Assembly (NCBI RefSeq): GCF_018131075.1
Contig: NZ_JAFCLS010000035.1
Span: forward strand, 1-64,000
Source: Bradyrhizobium sp. JYMT SZCCT0428
Lineage (GTDB): Bacteria > Pseudomonadota > Alphaproteobacteria > Rhizobiales > Xanthobacteraceae
DNA: 64,000 nucleotides
Direction: 5' to 3'
Each line of letters begins with the position of its first letter. Position 1 is the first letter of the stretch. The position numbers and the translations under genes were made by a program. Under the pieces are notes generated by a model. The model was given only the letters and a program-made list of their open reading frames with translations. It was not told the DNA's origin and ran no database searches. Shown piece by piece: positions 7,942 through 16,296 of this stretch.

Positions 7942-10890
7942 ATGTTCACAGGGTCCCACGCCGGAACCGGGGATGATCGTAACGCGGCAGCGGAGCGGCT
8001 TTCCCGCGTCATCGGCAATGTTCAAACGGAAGCCCATGGCCGCCCCGCCGGCCAGGGGACAAAGAGCGATTGCCCTCAATCCGACAGACCATTTCCCGGC
8101 ATTTCGGGCCGCACCCACGCCCGGTTCGGCATGCTGTGGCTCACAGCGCTGACCTTCGCGACGATGAAGGAAGCCGGAGCCGCGGACCCGAATGTCGTTT
8201 TCCTGGATGACGGCAGCATAACCTACAAGGATCTGGAGCACGGAAGCTTCGAGCTTGTGACGAAGGAGCCGATCCCGCGGCACTTCTTCGTCGAGGATCC
8301 CGGCGAGACAATCGTCCTGCGCGTCGAAGGATCCTCGATCAATATCAGCAAGGTCACAAATTCCTCCTCGCGAATGGCGGAGTTGCAGGCAGCGCAGCAG
8401 GAAGCGCTCGCCACCCTTGCGAAAGGCATGGAGTCATCCGGGTCGAGCACACCTCCTTTGGTGGATCGGCTGCCGGTGCAACCGATCAACTTTATCGAGA
8501 CTGACGTCCCCTCCCCCGCGGGGGGGTCTTTCCAGCCGCTGCCGGTGCCCAGCTTCCCTTCCACCCAAATTATTATCGCAGCCCGGCCGCCTGACCCACC
8601 GACGCTGAATGCCGTGACAGGGCCGACCGAAATCGACACCTCGGCGTTTGACACCTTCACTGCGACGAGCGGCACGTTCGTTGCCAGCAGTTCCAACGGC
8701 GCCACACTGACTTACGGCATCAGCGGTGGGACCGCCGGCAGCACGGTACTGGATGGGGAGACATTCGATGTCTCGCAGACGGGCCCCTACGGCACGCTTT
8801 ACGTCAACAGCACGACCGGCGATTACACTTTCGTTCCGGACAGTCACGCGATCAATGCCCTGACCCAGCCCACGACCACGAGCTTCACCGTCACGGTGTC
8901 TGAGGGCGCGCTCGCAGCCAGTCAGAACTTCACGATCGCCATCAACGGCGCCAACGACGCGGCGATTATTTCCGGTGCCGCGACCGGTTCAACGGTCGAG
9001 GCCAGCGGCGTCGCCAACCGCGCGCTGGGCACGCCGACCGTGAGCGGCACGCTCACCAACACCGACGTCGACAATCCACACGATACCTTCACGGCGATCG
9101 AGACGCCTACTGCAAGCGCGGGCGGCTACGGCAGCTTCGCCATAACGGAGCATGGCGTGTGGACCTACACGCTCGACGAAACCAACGCCGCGGTGCAGGC
9201 GCTCAATGTCGGCGGCACACTGACCGACACCTTCACCGTGACCACCGTCGACGGCACCGCCAAATTGATCACGGTCACCATCCAGGGCGCCAATGACGCG
9301 GCCGTCATTTCCGGCGCCACGGCCGGCGCGGTCATCGAGGCGGGCAGCGCCGGGCGCAGCACGCCGGGCGCGACCGGCACGCTGACGGCCGCCGATGTCG
9401 ACAACACGCCGAACAGCTTCACGCCGGTCGACTCGCCGACCGAGAGCACGGGCGGCCATGGCACCTACACGTTGACCGCGGGCGGCGTGTGGACCTACGC
9501 AGTCGACGATTGCGACCACGCGGTGCAGGCGCTCAACGTCGGGAAGACGCTGATCGACACCTTCATCGTGACCACCATCGACGGCACACCGCAGGTGGTG
9601 ACGGTCGAGATCCAGGGAGCGAACGACGCGGCCATCATCTACGGCACCACCACCGGGTCGGTGACCGAGGCTGGGCACCATGAACACGGGAAATCGACCG
9701 CGTGCGGCACACTCACCAACACCGACATCGACAATACGCCCAATACCTTTACGGCCGTCGACGAGCCGACTGCGAGCGCAGGCGGCTATGGCACCTTCAC
9801 CATGACGGCGGATGGCAAGTGGACCTACACGGTCGACGACACCAACGGCGCGGTGCAGGCGCTCAATAGCTGCGACACGCTCTGCGACAGCTTCACGGTC
9901 ACAACCATCGACGGTACCGCCCAGGTGGTGAAGGTCACCATCCAGGGCGCCAACGACCCGGCCGTCATTTCCGGTGCCACCGCCGGAAGCGTGGTCGAGG
10001 CCGCTTGTCATGACTACGGCACCCCGGTCGCGTGCGGCACGCTCACCAGCACCGACGTCGACAATACGCCCGATACCTTCACGCCGGTTTGCTGGCCGGA
10101 GGCGAGCGCGAGCGGCTACGGCAGCTTCACCATGACGGCGGCGGGGGTGTGGACCTACACGCTCGACAATTCGAACTGCACCGTGCAGGCGCTCAACAGC
10201 TGCGACACCCTTTGCGACAGCTTCACGGTCACGACCATCGACGGTACCGCCCAGGTGGTGAAGGTCACCATCCAGGGCGCCAACGACCCGGCCGTCATCT
10301 ACGGCACCACCGCCGGATGTGTGGTCGAGGCTGCTTGTGACGATCAAGGCAAGCCGGTCGCGTGCGGTACGCTCACGAGCACCGACGTCGACAATGCGTC
10401 CAATGCCTTCACGCCGGTTTGCTGGCCGGAAGCGAGCGCGGGCGGCTATGGCAGCTTCACCATGACCGCGGCCGGCGTGTGGACCTACACGCTCGACAAC
10501 GCCAACTGCACCGTGGACGCGCTCAATAGCTGCGACACCCTTTGCGACAGCTTTGCGGTCACCACCATCGACGGCACCGCGCAGGTGGTGAAGATCACTA
10601 TCTACGGCACCAGCGACGGATTCGACTTCAAGACGTCGGCCGCCGGCGACTCATTCCAGTTCAACAACGAGATTTCCAGCTTTGGCGGGTCAAACCTCAT
10701 CGATCCCCTTGATGTGGATTTTACCCAGGCGGCCATCAGCCAAAGCGACGGACAAGTGGCGACGCCAGCGGGAGCACAAACGCTTGCGCCATCGCTGTCA
10801 GGACTTCCCGCTGATGACAATTTCAGTTTCGCTTTCGAGCCGTTGTCGAGCGCCGTCGCTTTTCATGCGCCGCACGACCTGATGGTGTGA
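7942..10890 (+). CDS. Large VCBS-repeat surface/secreted protein with Cys-rich repeats
   Basis: A protein of up to 982 residues built from one cadherin-like N-terminal unit followed by five VCBS repeats of 110-113 residues (DNA 8947-10605). Each repeat carries the signatures GTLT-DVDN, GxYGSFTMTxxGVWTY and VTTIDGTxQVV-VTIQGAND. Such repeats are typical of long adhesins and type I secreted proteins; no transporter gene is nearby. The C terminus has GDSFQFNNEIS and DDNFSFAFEPLS motifs and ends hydrophobic, as in other rhizobial VCBS proteins. Repeats 3-5 are rich in Cys, unusual for this family. ATG 7942 is the longest start; an in-frame ATG at 8131 (MLWLTALTFATMKEAGAA) would give a short signal peptide. 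Confidence 0.82.
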   Translation: MFTGSHAGTGDDRNAAAERLSRVIGNVQTEAHGRPAGQGTKSDCPQSDRPFPGISGRTHARFGMLWLTALTFATMKEAGAADPNVVFLDDGSITYKDLEHGSFELVTKEPIPRHFFVEDPGETIVLRVEGSSINISKVTNSSSRMAELQAAQQEALATLAKGMESSGSSTPPLVDRLPVQPINFIETDVPSPAGGSFQPLPVPSFPSTQIIIAARPPDPPTLNAVTGPTEIDTSAFDTFTATSGTFVASSSNGATLTYGISGGTAGSTVLDGETFDVSQTGPYGTLYVNSTTGDYTFVPDSHAINALTQPTTTSFTVTVSEGALAASQNFTIAINGANDAAIISGAATGSTVEASGVANRALGTPTVSGTLTNTDVDNPHDTFTAIETPTASAGGYGSFAITEHGVWTYTLDETNAAVQALNVGGTLTDTFTVTTVDGTAKLITVTIQGANDAAVISGATAGAVIEAGSAGRSTPGATGTLTAADVDNTPNSFTPVDSPTESTGGHGTYTLTAGGVWTYAVDDCDHAVQALNVGKTLIDTFIVTTIDGTPQVVTVEIQGANDAAIIYGTTTGSVTEAGHHEHGKSTACGTLTNTDIDNTPNTFTAVDEPTASAGGYGTFTMTADGKWTYTVDDTNGAVQALNSCDTLCDSFTVTTIDGTAQVVKVTIQGANDPAVISGATAGSVVEAACHDYGTPVACGTLTSTDVDNTPDTFTPVCWPEASASGYGSFTMTAAGVWTYTLDNSNCTVQALNSCDTLCDSFTVTTIDGTAQVVKVTIQGANDPAVIYGTTAGCVVEAACDDQGKPVACGTLTSTDVDNASNAFTPVCWPEASAGGYGSFTMTAAGVWTYTLDNANCTVDALNSCDTLCDSFAVTTIDGTAQVVKITIYGTSDGFDFKTSAAGDSFQFNNEISSFGGSNLIDPLDVDFTQAAISQSDGQVATPAGAQTLAPSLSGLPADDNFSFAFEPLSSAVAFHAPHDLMV
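8947..10605 (+). repeat. Five tandem VCBS-encoding repeats
   Basis: Units begin at 8947, 9286, 9616, 9946 and 10276. The first is 339 bases and the other four are exactly 330. Units 3, 4 and 5 are very similar at DNA level, pointing to recent duplication or gene conversion. Confidence 0.9.
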
Positions 10891-11048
10891 CGGCTTCCGG
10901 GACCGTGGCGTCAAGTGATGCCGTAGATTCCCGTCGAGGGCGCGAGAGCAACCGTCAGCAAACACCGATCCCGTATGTCGCGGCGTTCATGCGGGCTGCT
11001 TGCTGCGCGCCTTCCGAAGAAACATCTCCGAAAGGCGCTGCAGGACTT

Positions 11049-11207
11049 TTACTTGGTGACCTTGTCGACCACCGCATCGATGCCCATGCGGATCGCGGTG
11101 CCGGTGGCGAAGGCAACCACGACGACCGGGATCCAGATGAATCCGCCCGAGACGGAGTCGAGTTCGACAGCATTCAGTTCGCGCGCTTCAGTATTCAGCT
11201 TGGTCAT
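11049..11207 (-). CDS. Double-glycine-leader peptide, bacteriocin-like
   Basis: A 52-residue precursor. The leader MTKLNTEARELNAVELDSVSGG (22 residues) carries the spaced hydrophobics and Glu/Leu pattern and the Gly-Gly site cut by C39-peptidase ABC exporters. The predicted 30-residue product starts FIWIPVVVVAFATGTA and ends VVDKVTK, with an amphipathic, membrane-active look. GGGAGAG lies 6-12 bases upstream of ATG 11207, which decides the start over the longer frame from 11249. No exporter or immunity gene was recognised nearby. It is convergent with the VCBS gene. The product could be a microcin/class II-like bacteriocin or a signalling peptide. Confidence 0.75.
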   Translation of the reverse strand: MTKLNTEARELNAVELDSVSGGFIWIPVVVVAFATGTAIRMGIDAVVDKVTK

Positions 11208-11449
11208 ATCAGTCTCTCCCGTTGGCGGTGGAAGGACTGTCCCCGCCACTCGTAAGAGATTGATAATCCGCGGCGCGACCGGCCGCTGTGTCGGACATCA
11301 CACTCAAGTCGGTGCGTGGAATTGGCCGCCAGCGATGGGGCGCAACCTGTTTTGGCGCAAACGCCACAGAATCGTGAAACCGCTACGGATTGCGATGGCT
11401 CGGCCCGCGCATTACCTCGCACAATACGGGTTTGCCTGGAGCAAATGTA

Positions 11450-11650
11450 ATGCGCGCTGTTCTGGCCTTGGGCCTTTTGATCGCCCTCTGCGCTTCTGCC
11501 AACGCCGCAAGGGTGCAGCACGCCAAACCGCATGCGGGCCAGTCACGTTCGGCGCAACCTGTTGCTGCCACCAAGGGCTATGCTGTTCCCGGTTGGACCG
11601 ACGCGCAGACGCGGTACTGGATGGACAGTTTTCACGGCGGAACGGATTGA
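11450..11650 (+). CDS. Small secreted protein of unknown function
   Basis: A 66-residue protein with a clear signal peptide (MRAVLALGLLIALCASANAA). The mature part is ~45 residues, rich in His/Gln/Ala, and ends in an aromatic cluster (GWTDAQTRYWMDSFHGG). GGAGCAA lies 5-11 bases before ATG 11450. The coding frame is longer from 11390, but translation from there would bury the signal sequence. Convergent with the solute-binding-protein gene, with 15 bases between them. Confidence 0.65.
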   Translation: MRAVLALGLLIALCASANAARVQHAKPHAGQSRSAQPVAATKGYAVPGWTDAQTRYWMDSFHGGTD

Positions 11651-11665
11651 CGGCGAGCGGCACGA

Positions 11666-13117
11666 CTATCCGCGTATCACCGCATTGGCCTTCTCGGCGG
11701 CGGCGGTCATGGCAATCTTCGCCGATTTCGCTCCCGAGACGACTTCATTCACGCCGATCATGAAGGCGTCCAGGATGGGTCTCGATTGCGGATGGAAAAG
11801 TACAGCCTTCGCGCGGTCGACGTCGGCATTTTGCAGGTTGGTCAGCGCCGCTGCGGCGGCCTGCGCGCCGAACGCTTTCTTGAAGCCATCGCTCGACCAG
11901 GCCGACAGGCGTGTCGTCGCGAGCCCCGCCGCTGCGGTCTGCAGCGAGGTCGCCTTGCTTGTCGCCCACAGCAGGAACAGGAAAGCTGCCCGCTTGTTTC
12001 GCGATTTGGAATTGATGCACGCCTGCCAGTGCGACATGAAGGGGATGGGGGCCTGACCGGCCGGATGCGGAAAGGCTGCAAACACAGCCTGCCTCGAGAC
12101 GCGGCTCTTGGCGGGATTGGAGATGTCGGTCGCGAAGTTGCTGCTGTCGATGGCGATCGCCGTCTTTCCTTGCAGGAAGTCGTCCAGCACGTGGTACCAT
12201 TCGTAGCTGCCGATGCCGACAGGCCCGGCCTGGCTGAGTAACTGCCCATACATCTCGATGGCCGCGATCGCCTCGGGGCTCGCGAAAGCGGCCTTGCCGT
12301 CCTTGACCATGTGCCCTCCATAAGAGAACAGGAAGCTCATCGCCGGCACGGACGAATTGCCACCGGCTTGCGCCCGCATGGCGATCCCCGACATCTCATT
12401 GCCCTTGACCGCCTTGGCGGTGACAAGCAGATCTTCGAAGGTCTTGGGAACCGGCAGGTTCTTGGCTGCCAGTGCATCGCCGTTGACGAACAAGGTCACC
12501 GCTTCGGAGGTGATCGGGACGGCGTAGCGTTCGCGGTCCGACCACAGCGGAAAGGCTCTGGCTGTCTTGAGAAGATCGCCTTCGTCATACCAGCCGAGAT
12601 CGGTCAGCGACTTGTCGGAATAATAACCGTTCAGCGGCTCGAGCCATCCTGCGGAGATGCCCTGGCCATAGGTCGTGAACATGAAGACGTCAGGGGTGCT
12701 GCTGCCACGGTTGAGCTGTATCGGCAGCGCGCCCAGATAGGTGGTCTCCAACCGGAAGTCGGTGGAGACGGTGATGCCGGTGAGCTTGGTGAAGTCCCAC
12801 AAGAGCGGCGTGATCGCGTTCGACCAGGGATGGATTGCGCCCGCGAGCGTGATCGTCTGCCCCGCAAATTGCTTCCAATCGATCGCAGCCTTGGCATAGC
12901 CCGCGGCGGCATCCTCCGCAAAACCCCACCGCGGCAGCATGGCGAGGGCCGGCAATGTCGCCCCCGCCGCGCCCAATCCTTTGACGAAGCTCCGCCGGCT
13001 GGCCGAGCTTGGACTGCTCGGAAACGTTTCACCTGGAGCCAAGTGGTTTGGAGCCAAGTGGTTTGGAGCCAGGTGGTCTGGAGGCAAGTGGTTTGGAGCC
13101 ATGTGGTTTGGAGCCAT
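11666..13117 (-). CDS. Extracellular solute-binding protein (family 1) with Tat signal and N-terminal repeats
   Basis: A 483-residue ABC-type binding protein of the carbohydrate family (family 1). Six five-residue repeats (MAPNH, MAPNH, LPPDH, LAPNH, LAPNH, LAPGE) precede a twin-Arg signal (SRRSFVKGLGAAGATLPALA, about residues 42-61). The mature part starts near WGFAEDAAAGY and shows the family features TFEDLLVTAKAVKG and a C-terminal AFMIGVNEVVSGAKSAKIA. AGGAGC lies 6-12 bases before ATG 13117, so translation through the repeats is likely. No permease or ATPase is adjacent, so it is an orphan. It is divergent from the histidine kinase gene, which may respond to the same ligand (inference). 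Confidence 0.82.
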   Translation of the reverse strand: MAPNHMAPNHLPPDHLAPNHLAPNHLAPGETFPSSPSSASRRSFVKGLGAAGATLPALAMLPRWGFAEDAAAGYAKAAIDWKQFAGQTITLAGAIHPWSNAITPLLWDFTKLTGITVSTDFRLETTYLGALPIQLNRGSSTPDVFMFTTYGQGISAGWLEPLNGYYSDKSLTDLGWYDEGDLLKTARAFPLWSDRERYAVPITSEAVTLFVNGDALAAKNLPVPKTFEDLLVTAKAVKGNEMSGIAMRAQAGGNSSVPAMSFLFSYGGHMVKDGKAAFASPEAIAAIEMYGQLLSQAGPVGIGSYEWYHVLDDFLQGKTAIAIDSSNFATDISNPAKSRVSRQAVFAAFPHPAGQAPIPFMSHWQACINSKSRNKRAAFLFLLWATSKATSLQTAAAGLATTRLSAWSSDGFKKAFGAQAAAAALTNLQNADVDRAKAVLFHPQSRPILDAFMIGVNEVVSGAKSAKIAMTAAAEKANAVIRG

Positions 13118-13125
13118 GTGGTTGC
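13036..13125 (-). repeat. Six tandem 15-bp repeats at the 5' end of the binding-protein gene
   Basis: Plus-strand units of the form GAGCCAAGTGGTTTG start at 13036, 13051, 13066, 13081, 13096 and 13111, with few substitutions. The period is a multiple of three, so changes in copy number keep the reading frame. The last unit reaches just past the start codon. Confidence 0.92.
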
Positions 13126-13324
13126 TCCTGCCGGGGGATCGGCCTTCACAACACGCGGGCGGGCCTTACCCGTGACGTGCTGGCTCCTTGCGTGTAATCT
13201 GCACGGTGGAGCTTGCCGGTTCCCGTCTCACACCGCAGACTGCGGCAATATCTTCATTATACTAGCAATGTTCTGCGTCGGCATCAGAAAATAATCGCTC
13301 ACGCGAGCATCGAAGACCAGGCCA

Positions 13325-15520
13325 ATGTCAGTCACTCTGAGCCAGTCCTCTCGGTGGTTTGCTCGTCCGCTGGCGCTGGTGGTCGCGGTTCTTCTAACTG
13401 TGGTTGTCGCGACCGGGTTTCTCGGCTTCAGATATTGGCAGGAGCGACAAGCGGCAGATCTCCTGTCCGAGCGTGGTCGCCAGGTGCTCGAGACGCTGGA
13501 TCGGCTGCGGGCAGTCATCGCCGACGTGGAGGCCCAAAGGCGCGGGTATCTGCTGACTCTGGACCCCTCCTATCTCAAGGCCTACGGCGTCTCCGACGAA
13601 AGCGTGCGCCGGGACGCCCATGCGCTCCAGGCTCTGGTAGCGGGCGATCCATTGCAGAACCATCGTGCCGGACATCTGGCGCTGACCGTTGCAGCAAAGC
13701 TCCGCGAGATCGACGACATCGTCAACACAGCCCGAACCAGCTCCGGGCCGGCAGCGCTGGCGATGATCCGCAGCCTGGACGAGATCCGATCGCAAATCGA
13801 CCAGATGGTGGACCACGAGCGCTTCCTGCGCGTGGATCAGGAGAGGCGCGCCAAGGCACTCGAACAACGCAAAGCCTGGCTGATCGCTACGGCTGTCGTC
13901 GTTGTCGCGGTCCTGGCGGCAGCAGCGCTGGCGCTCGCACGGTTCGAAGCGAGACGGCGGCGAAAAGCGACCGAGGAGAACGTCCAGCTCCAGAGCGATA
14001 TCGAACAGCGCGACAGGAAGATCCGGCGCCTGGTCGACGCCAACATCATCGGGATCATCATCTGGGAAGTCGACGGGCGCATTCTTGAGGCCAATGACGA
14101 GTTCCTCCGCATGGTGGGATACGACCAGGAGGATCTCACCGCGGGTCACCTGCACCGGACATCCCTGACACCGCCGGAATGGCGCGACCGCGACGCGCGA
14201 ACCGTGGCGGAGCTGAAGCGGATCGGGACGGCCCAACCGTTCGAGAAAGAGTACTTGCGGAAGGACGGAAGCCGCGTCCCCGTGCTGATCGGCGGGGCGA
14301 TGTTCGAGGAAGGTACAAATCAAGGTGTTGGCTTTGTCCTCGATCTGACCGAGCGCAAGCGGGCGGAAGAGGCGCTGCGGCAGAGCGAGGAGCGCTTTCG
14401 CACCCTCGTGCAATTCTCCTTCGACGTGTACTGGGAGACCGACGCGCAGCATCGCTTTACGCACCAGGAGTTCGCCGAGAACCTTGCCGACGCGCCGGCG
14501 TGGGGCGCCGAGATCGGAAAGACGCGCTGGGAGGTGCCTTACCTGGAGCCCGACGCAGAGGCCTGGCGCAAGCACCGGCAGACGCTCGATGCCCACCTGC
14601 CGTTCCGTGACTTCGAACTCGCGCGCCCTGCCCCCGACGGCAGCAAGCGTTACGTATCCGTCTCGGGGCTGCCGATGTTCGACGAGAGGGGGAGCTTCGT
14701 CGGCTACCGCGGCGTCGGGCGGCACATCACCGAACGTAAGCGGGCCGAAGAGGCCTTGCGCTCCGCGCAGGCGGAACTCACCCACGCCAATCGCGTCGCC
14801 ACGATGGGGCAGCTCACGGCCTCGGTCGCCCATGAAGTCAGCCAGCCGATCGCCGCGACCGTGCTCAACGCGCAGGCCGCCGTGCGCTGGCTAGGCGCTC
14901 AGCCACCGAACCTCGGCGAGGTCCGGCAGATCCTCGGTCAGATCACGGATGACGGCAAGCGTGCCGGCGAAGTCATCGGCTGGATCCGGGCCCTCATCAA
15001 GAAAGCTCCGCCCCGGAAGGAGAGCCTGGAGATCAACCAGGCGATCCTTGAGGTCATAGCCCTGACCCGCGGCGAAGCGGTGCAGAACGGCGTCTGGGTG
15101 CGGACGCAACTTGCAGAGGGCCTGCCGCTCATTCATGCGGACCGGGTCCAGCTGCAACAGGTGATCCTCAACCTGATCATCAATGCCATCGAAGCGATGA
15201 ACGGCGCCAGCGAGGGGTCGCGGGAGTTGCTGATCAGCACGACCGCGGATGCCTCGAACGGCGTGCGCGTCAGCTTGCGGGATACCGGTCCGGGACTGGA
15301 TCCGGCGAACCTTGAGCATCTGTTCGACGCATTCTACACGACCAAGTCCAGTGGCCTCGGCATGGGACTGAGCATCTGCCGTTCGATCATCGAAGCGCAG
15401 GGGGGACGGATTTGGGCCGACGCCAACAAACCCCGCGGCGCCGCCTTTCATTTCACCCTGCATTTGGAACGAGAAGAGACAGCTGCTGCCGAGCACGCCG
15501 GCCCAATGCAGGCGGTATGA
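13325..15520 (+). CDS. CHASE3-PAS-PAS sensor histidine kinase
   Basis: A 731-residue membrane kinase. Helix ~15-36, extracytoplasmic CHASE3-like four-helix sensor ~38-180 (motif DVEAQRRGYLLTLDPSY), second helix ~185-206, PAS ~232-345 and PAS ~353-472 (each ending with the linker ERKRAEEALR), HisKA with phospho-acceptor H503 in SVAHEVSQPIAA, and HATPase_c with N-box NLIINAIEAM, G1 DTGPGL and G2 GLGMGLS. The H-box and ATPase resemble the FixL/DctB-type rhizobial group. No response regulator is adjacent, so its partner must be encoded elsewhere. It is divergent from the Tat-exported binding protein. Confidence 0.9.
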   Translation: MSVTLSQSSRWFARPLALVVAVLLTVVVATGFLGFRYWQERQAADLLSERGRQVLETLDRLRAVIADVEAQRRGYLLTLDPSYLKAYGVSDESVRRDAHALQALVAGDPLQNHRAGHLALTVAAKLREIDDIVNTARTSSGPAALAMIRSLDEIRSQIDQMVDHERFLRVDQERRAKALEQRKAWLIATAVVVVAVLAAAALALARFEARRRRKATEENVQLQSDIEQRDRKIRRLVDANIIGIIIWEVDGRILEANDEFLRMVGYDQEDLTAGHLHRTSLTPPEWRDRDARTVAELKRIGTAQPFEKEYLRKDGSRVPVLIGGAMFEEGTNQGVGFVLDLTERKRAEEALRQSEERFRTLVQFSFDVYWETDAQHRFTHQEFAENLADAPAWGAEIGKTRWEVPYLEPDAEAWRKHRQTLDAHLPFRDFELARPAPDGSKRYVSVSGLPMFDERGSFVGYRGVGRHITERKRAEEALRSAQAELTHANRVATMGQLTASVAHEVSQPIAATVLNAQAAVRWLGAQPPNLGEVRQILGQITDDGKRAGEVIGWIRALIKKAPPRKESLEINQAILEVIALTRGEAVQNGVWVRTQLAEGLPLIHADRVQLQQVILNLIINAIEAMNGASEGSRELLISTTADASNGVRVSLRDTGPGLDPANLEHLFDAFYTTKSSGLGMGLSICRSIIEAQGGRIWADANKPRGAAFHFTLHLEREETAAAEHAGPMQAV

Positions 15521-15971
15521 GATGGTGGTCTGGGGAGCGGCCAGTGCTCGGCGGCAAATGCGCCTGCTGCGATTGCTGGCGTTAGCGGAAGTCGAGGAGC
15601 GCGTTCCCCTTGCCGCTTCCTTATGGAAGGCTCATTCCACACACCGCTGCGCTCGTGCGAGATACCTGCTGGCTCGATCGAGATAGCCACATTCAGAATC
15701 CCGCCTTGAAAGATCCGGAATGCCGAGCCATTTCATTCAGGCAACCCCATAAGACCTGCGCGTAACCGTCTGCGGCTCCATCGCTCATACATGGCGCAGC
15801 TTCATTGACAAATCGCTTCGCCCCACGGTTGCATATGTGCCCGCCCCGTTAACCCCACTTCTTAAGCGCCCATCCACCATTGCCGGACGGACCCGGCGCT
15901 TAACCATTTCGATTAACATCCCCTCAATCCACTCCCGACAATTCTAACGACCATACTGGGGAGAGATTGCC
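15521..15971. other. Intergenic region with paired TTAA motifs before a small gene
   Basis: No gene was recognised in these 451 bases. The last ~130 bases are AT-richer and contain two TTAA-N9-TTAA pairs (around 15848-15864 and 15900-15917), the second within CTTAACCATTTCGATTAAC. TTAACCAT resembles a CtrA half-site, though CtrA sites usually have a 7-base spacer. This is probably the promoter of the small gene at 15972. Confidence 0.4.
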
Positions 15972-16097
15972 GTGGACGGGTTTTCGCTGAACCTCTTTGC
16001 CATCGAATTCATCGGGCTGATGATGGTAGCGCTCTGTCTCGTCGTGCTCGCGCTACCCTCCGGGCGCCGGCCGTCGAAGCGCGCCCGCTACGAGTAA
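15972..16097 (+). CDS. 41-residue single-pass membrane protein
   Basis: GTG 15972 is preceded by GGGGAGAG seven bases upstream, a strong ribosome binding site. The product (MDGFSLNLFAIEFIGLMMVA, a further hydrophobic run to ALPSG, then RRPSKRARYE) has one membrane helix (~9-30) and a short basic C terminus, giving an N-out/C-in prediction. The basic tail and position in a long regulated gap argue for a real small gene. Function unknown. Confidence 0.55.
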   Translation: MDGFSLNLFAIEFIGLMMVALCLVVLALPSGRRPSKRARYE

Positions 16098-16296
16098 TTC
16101 TTCCGGCCAGCCTGGCTTCGAACCGGCATCCTAGGCCGGAACCAAGGTTTGCAGGACACGCCCTAAGCGCGTCCTGCCGCAAAGCGCACGCAGAAAGCGG
16201 TGCTTTGCCTCCTATTCCGGGCCAAATTTTGCCCAAAGACCCTTGACATACCAGCGCTTTCGGCCGAACGCCTGTCGTAAGCGTCATGGACTGTTC

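Noticed and set aside
8989..10347. 452-residue frame on the minus strand
   Set aside because: It is antisense to the VCBS repeats; its own repetitiveness merely mirrors the coding repeats, and the VCBS frame has clear family motifs.
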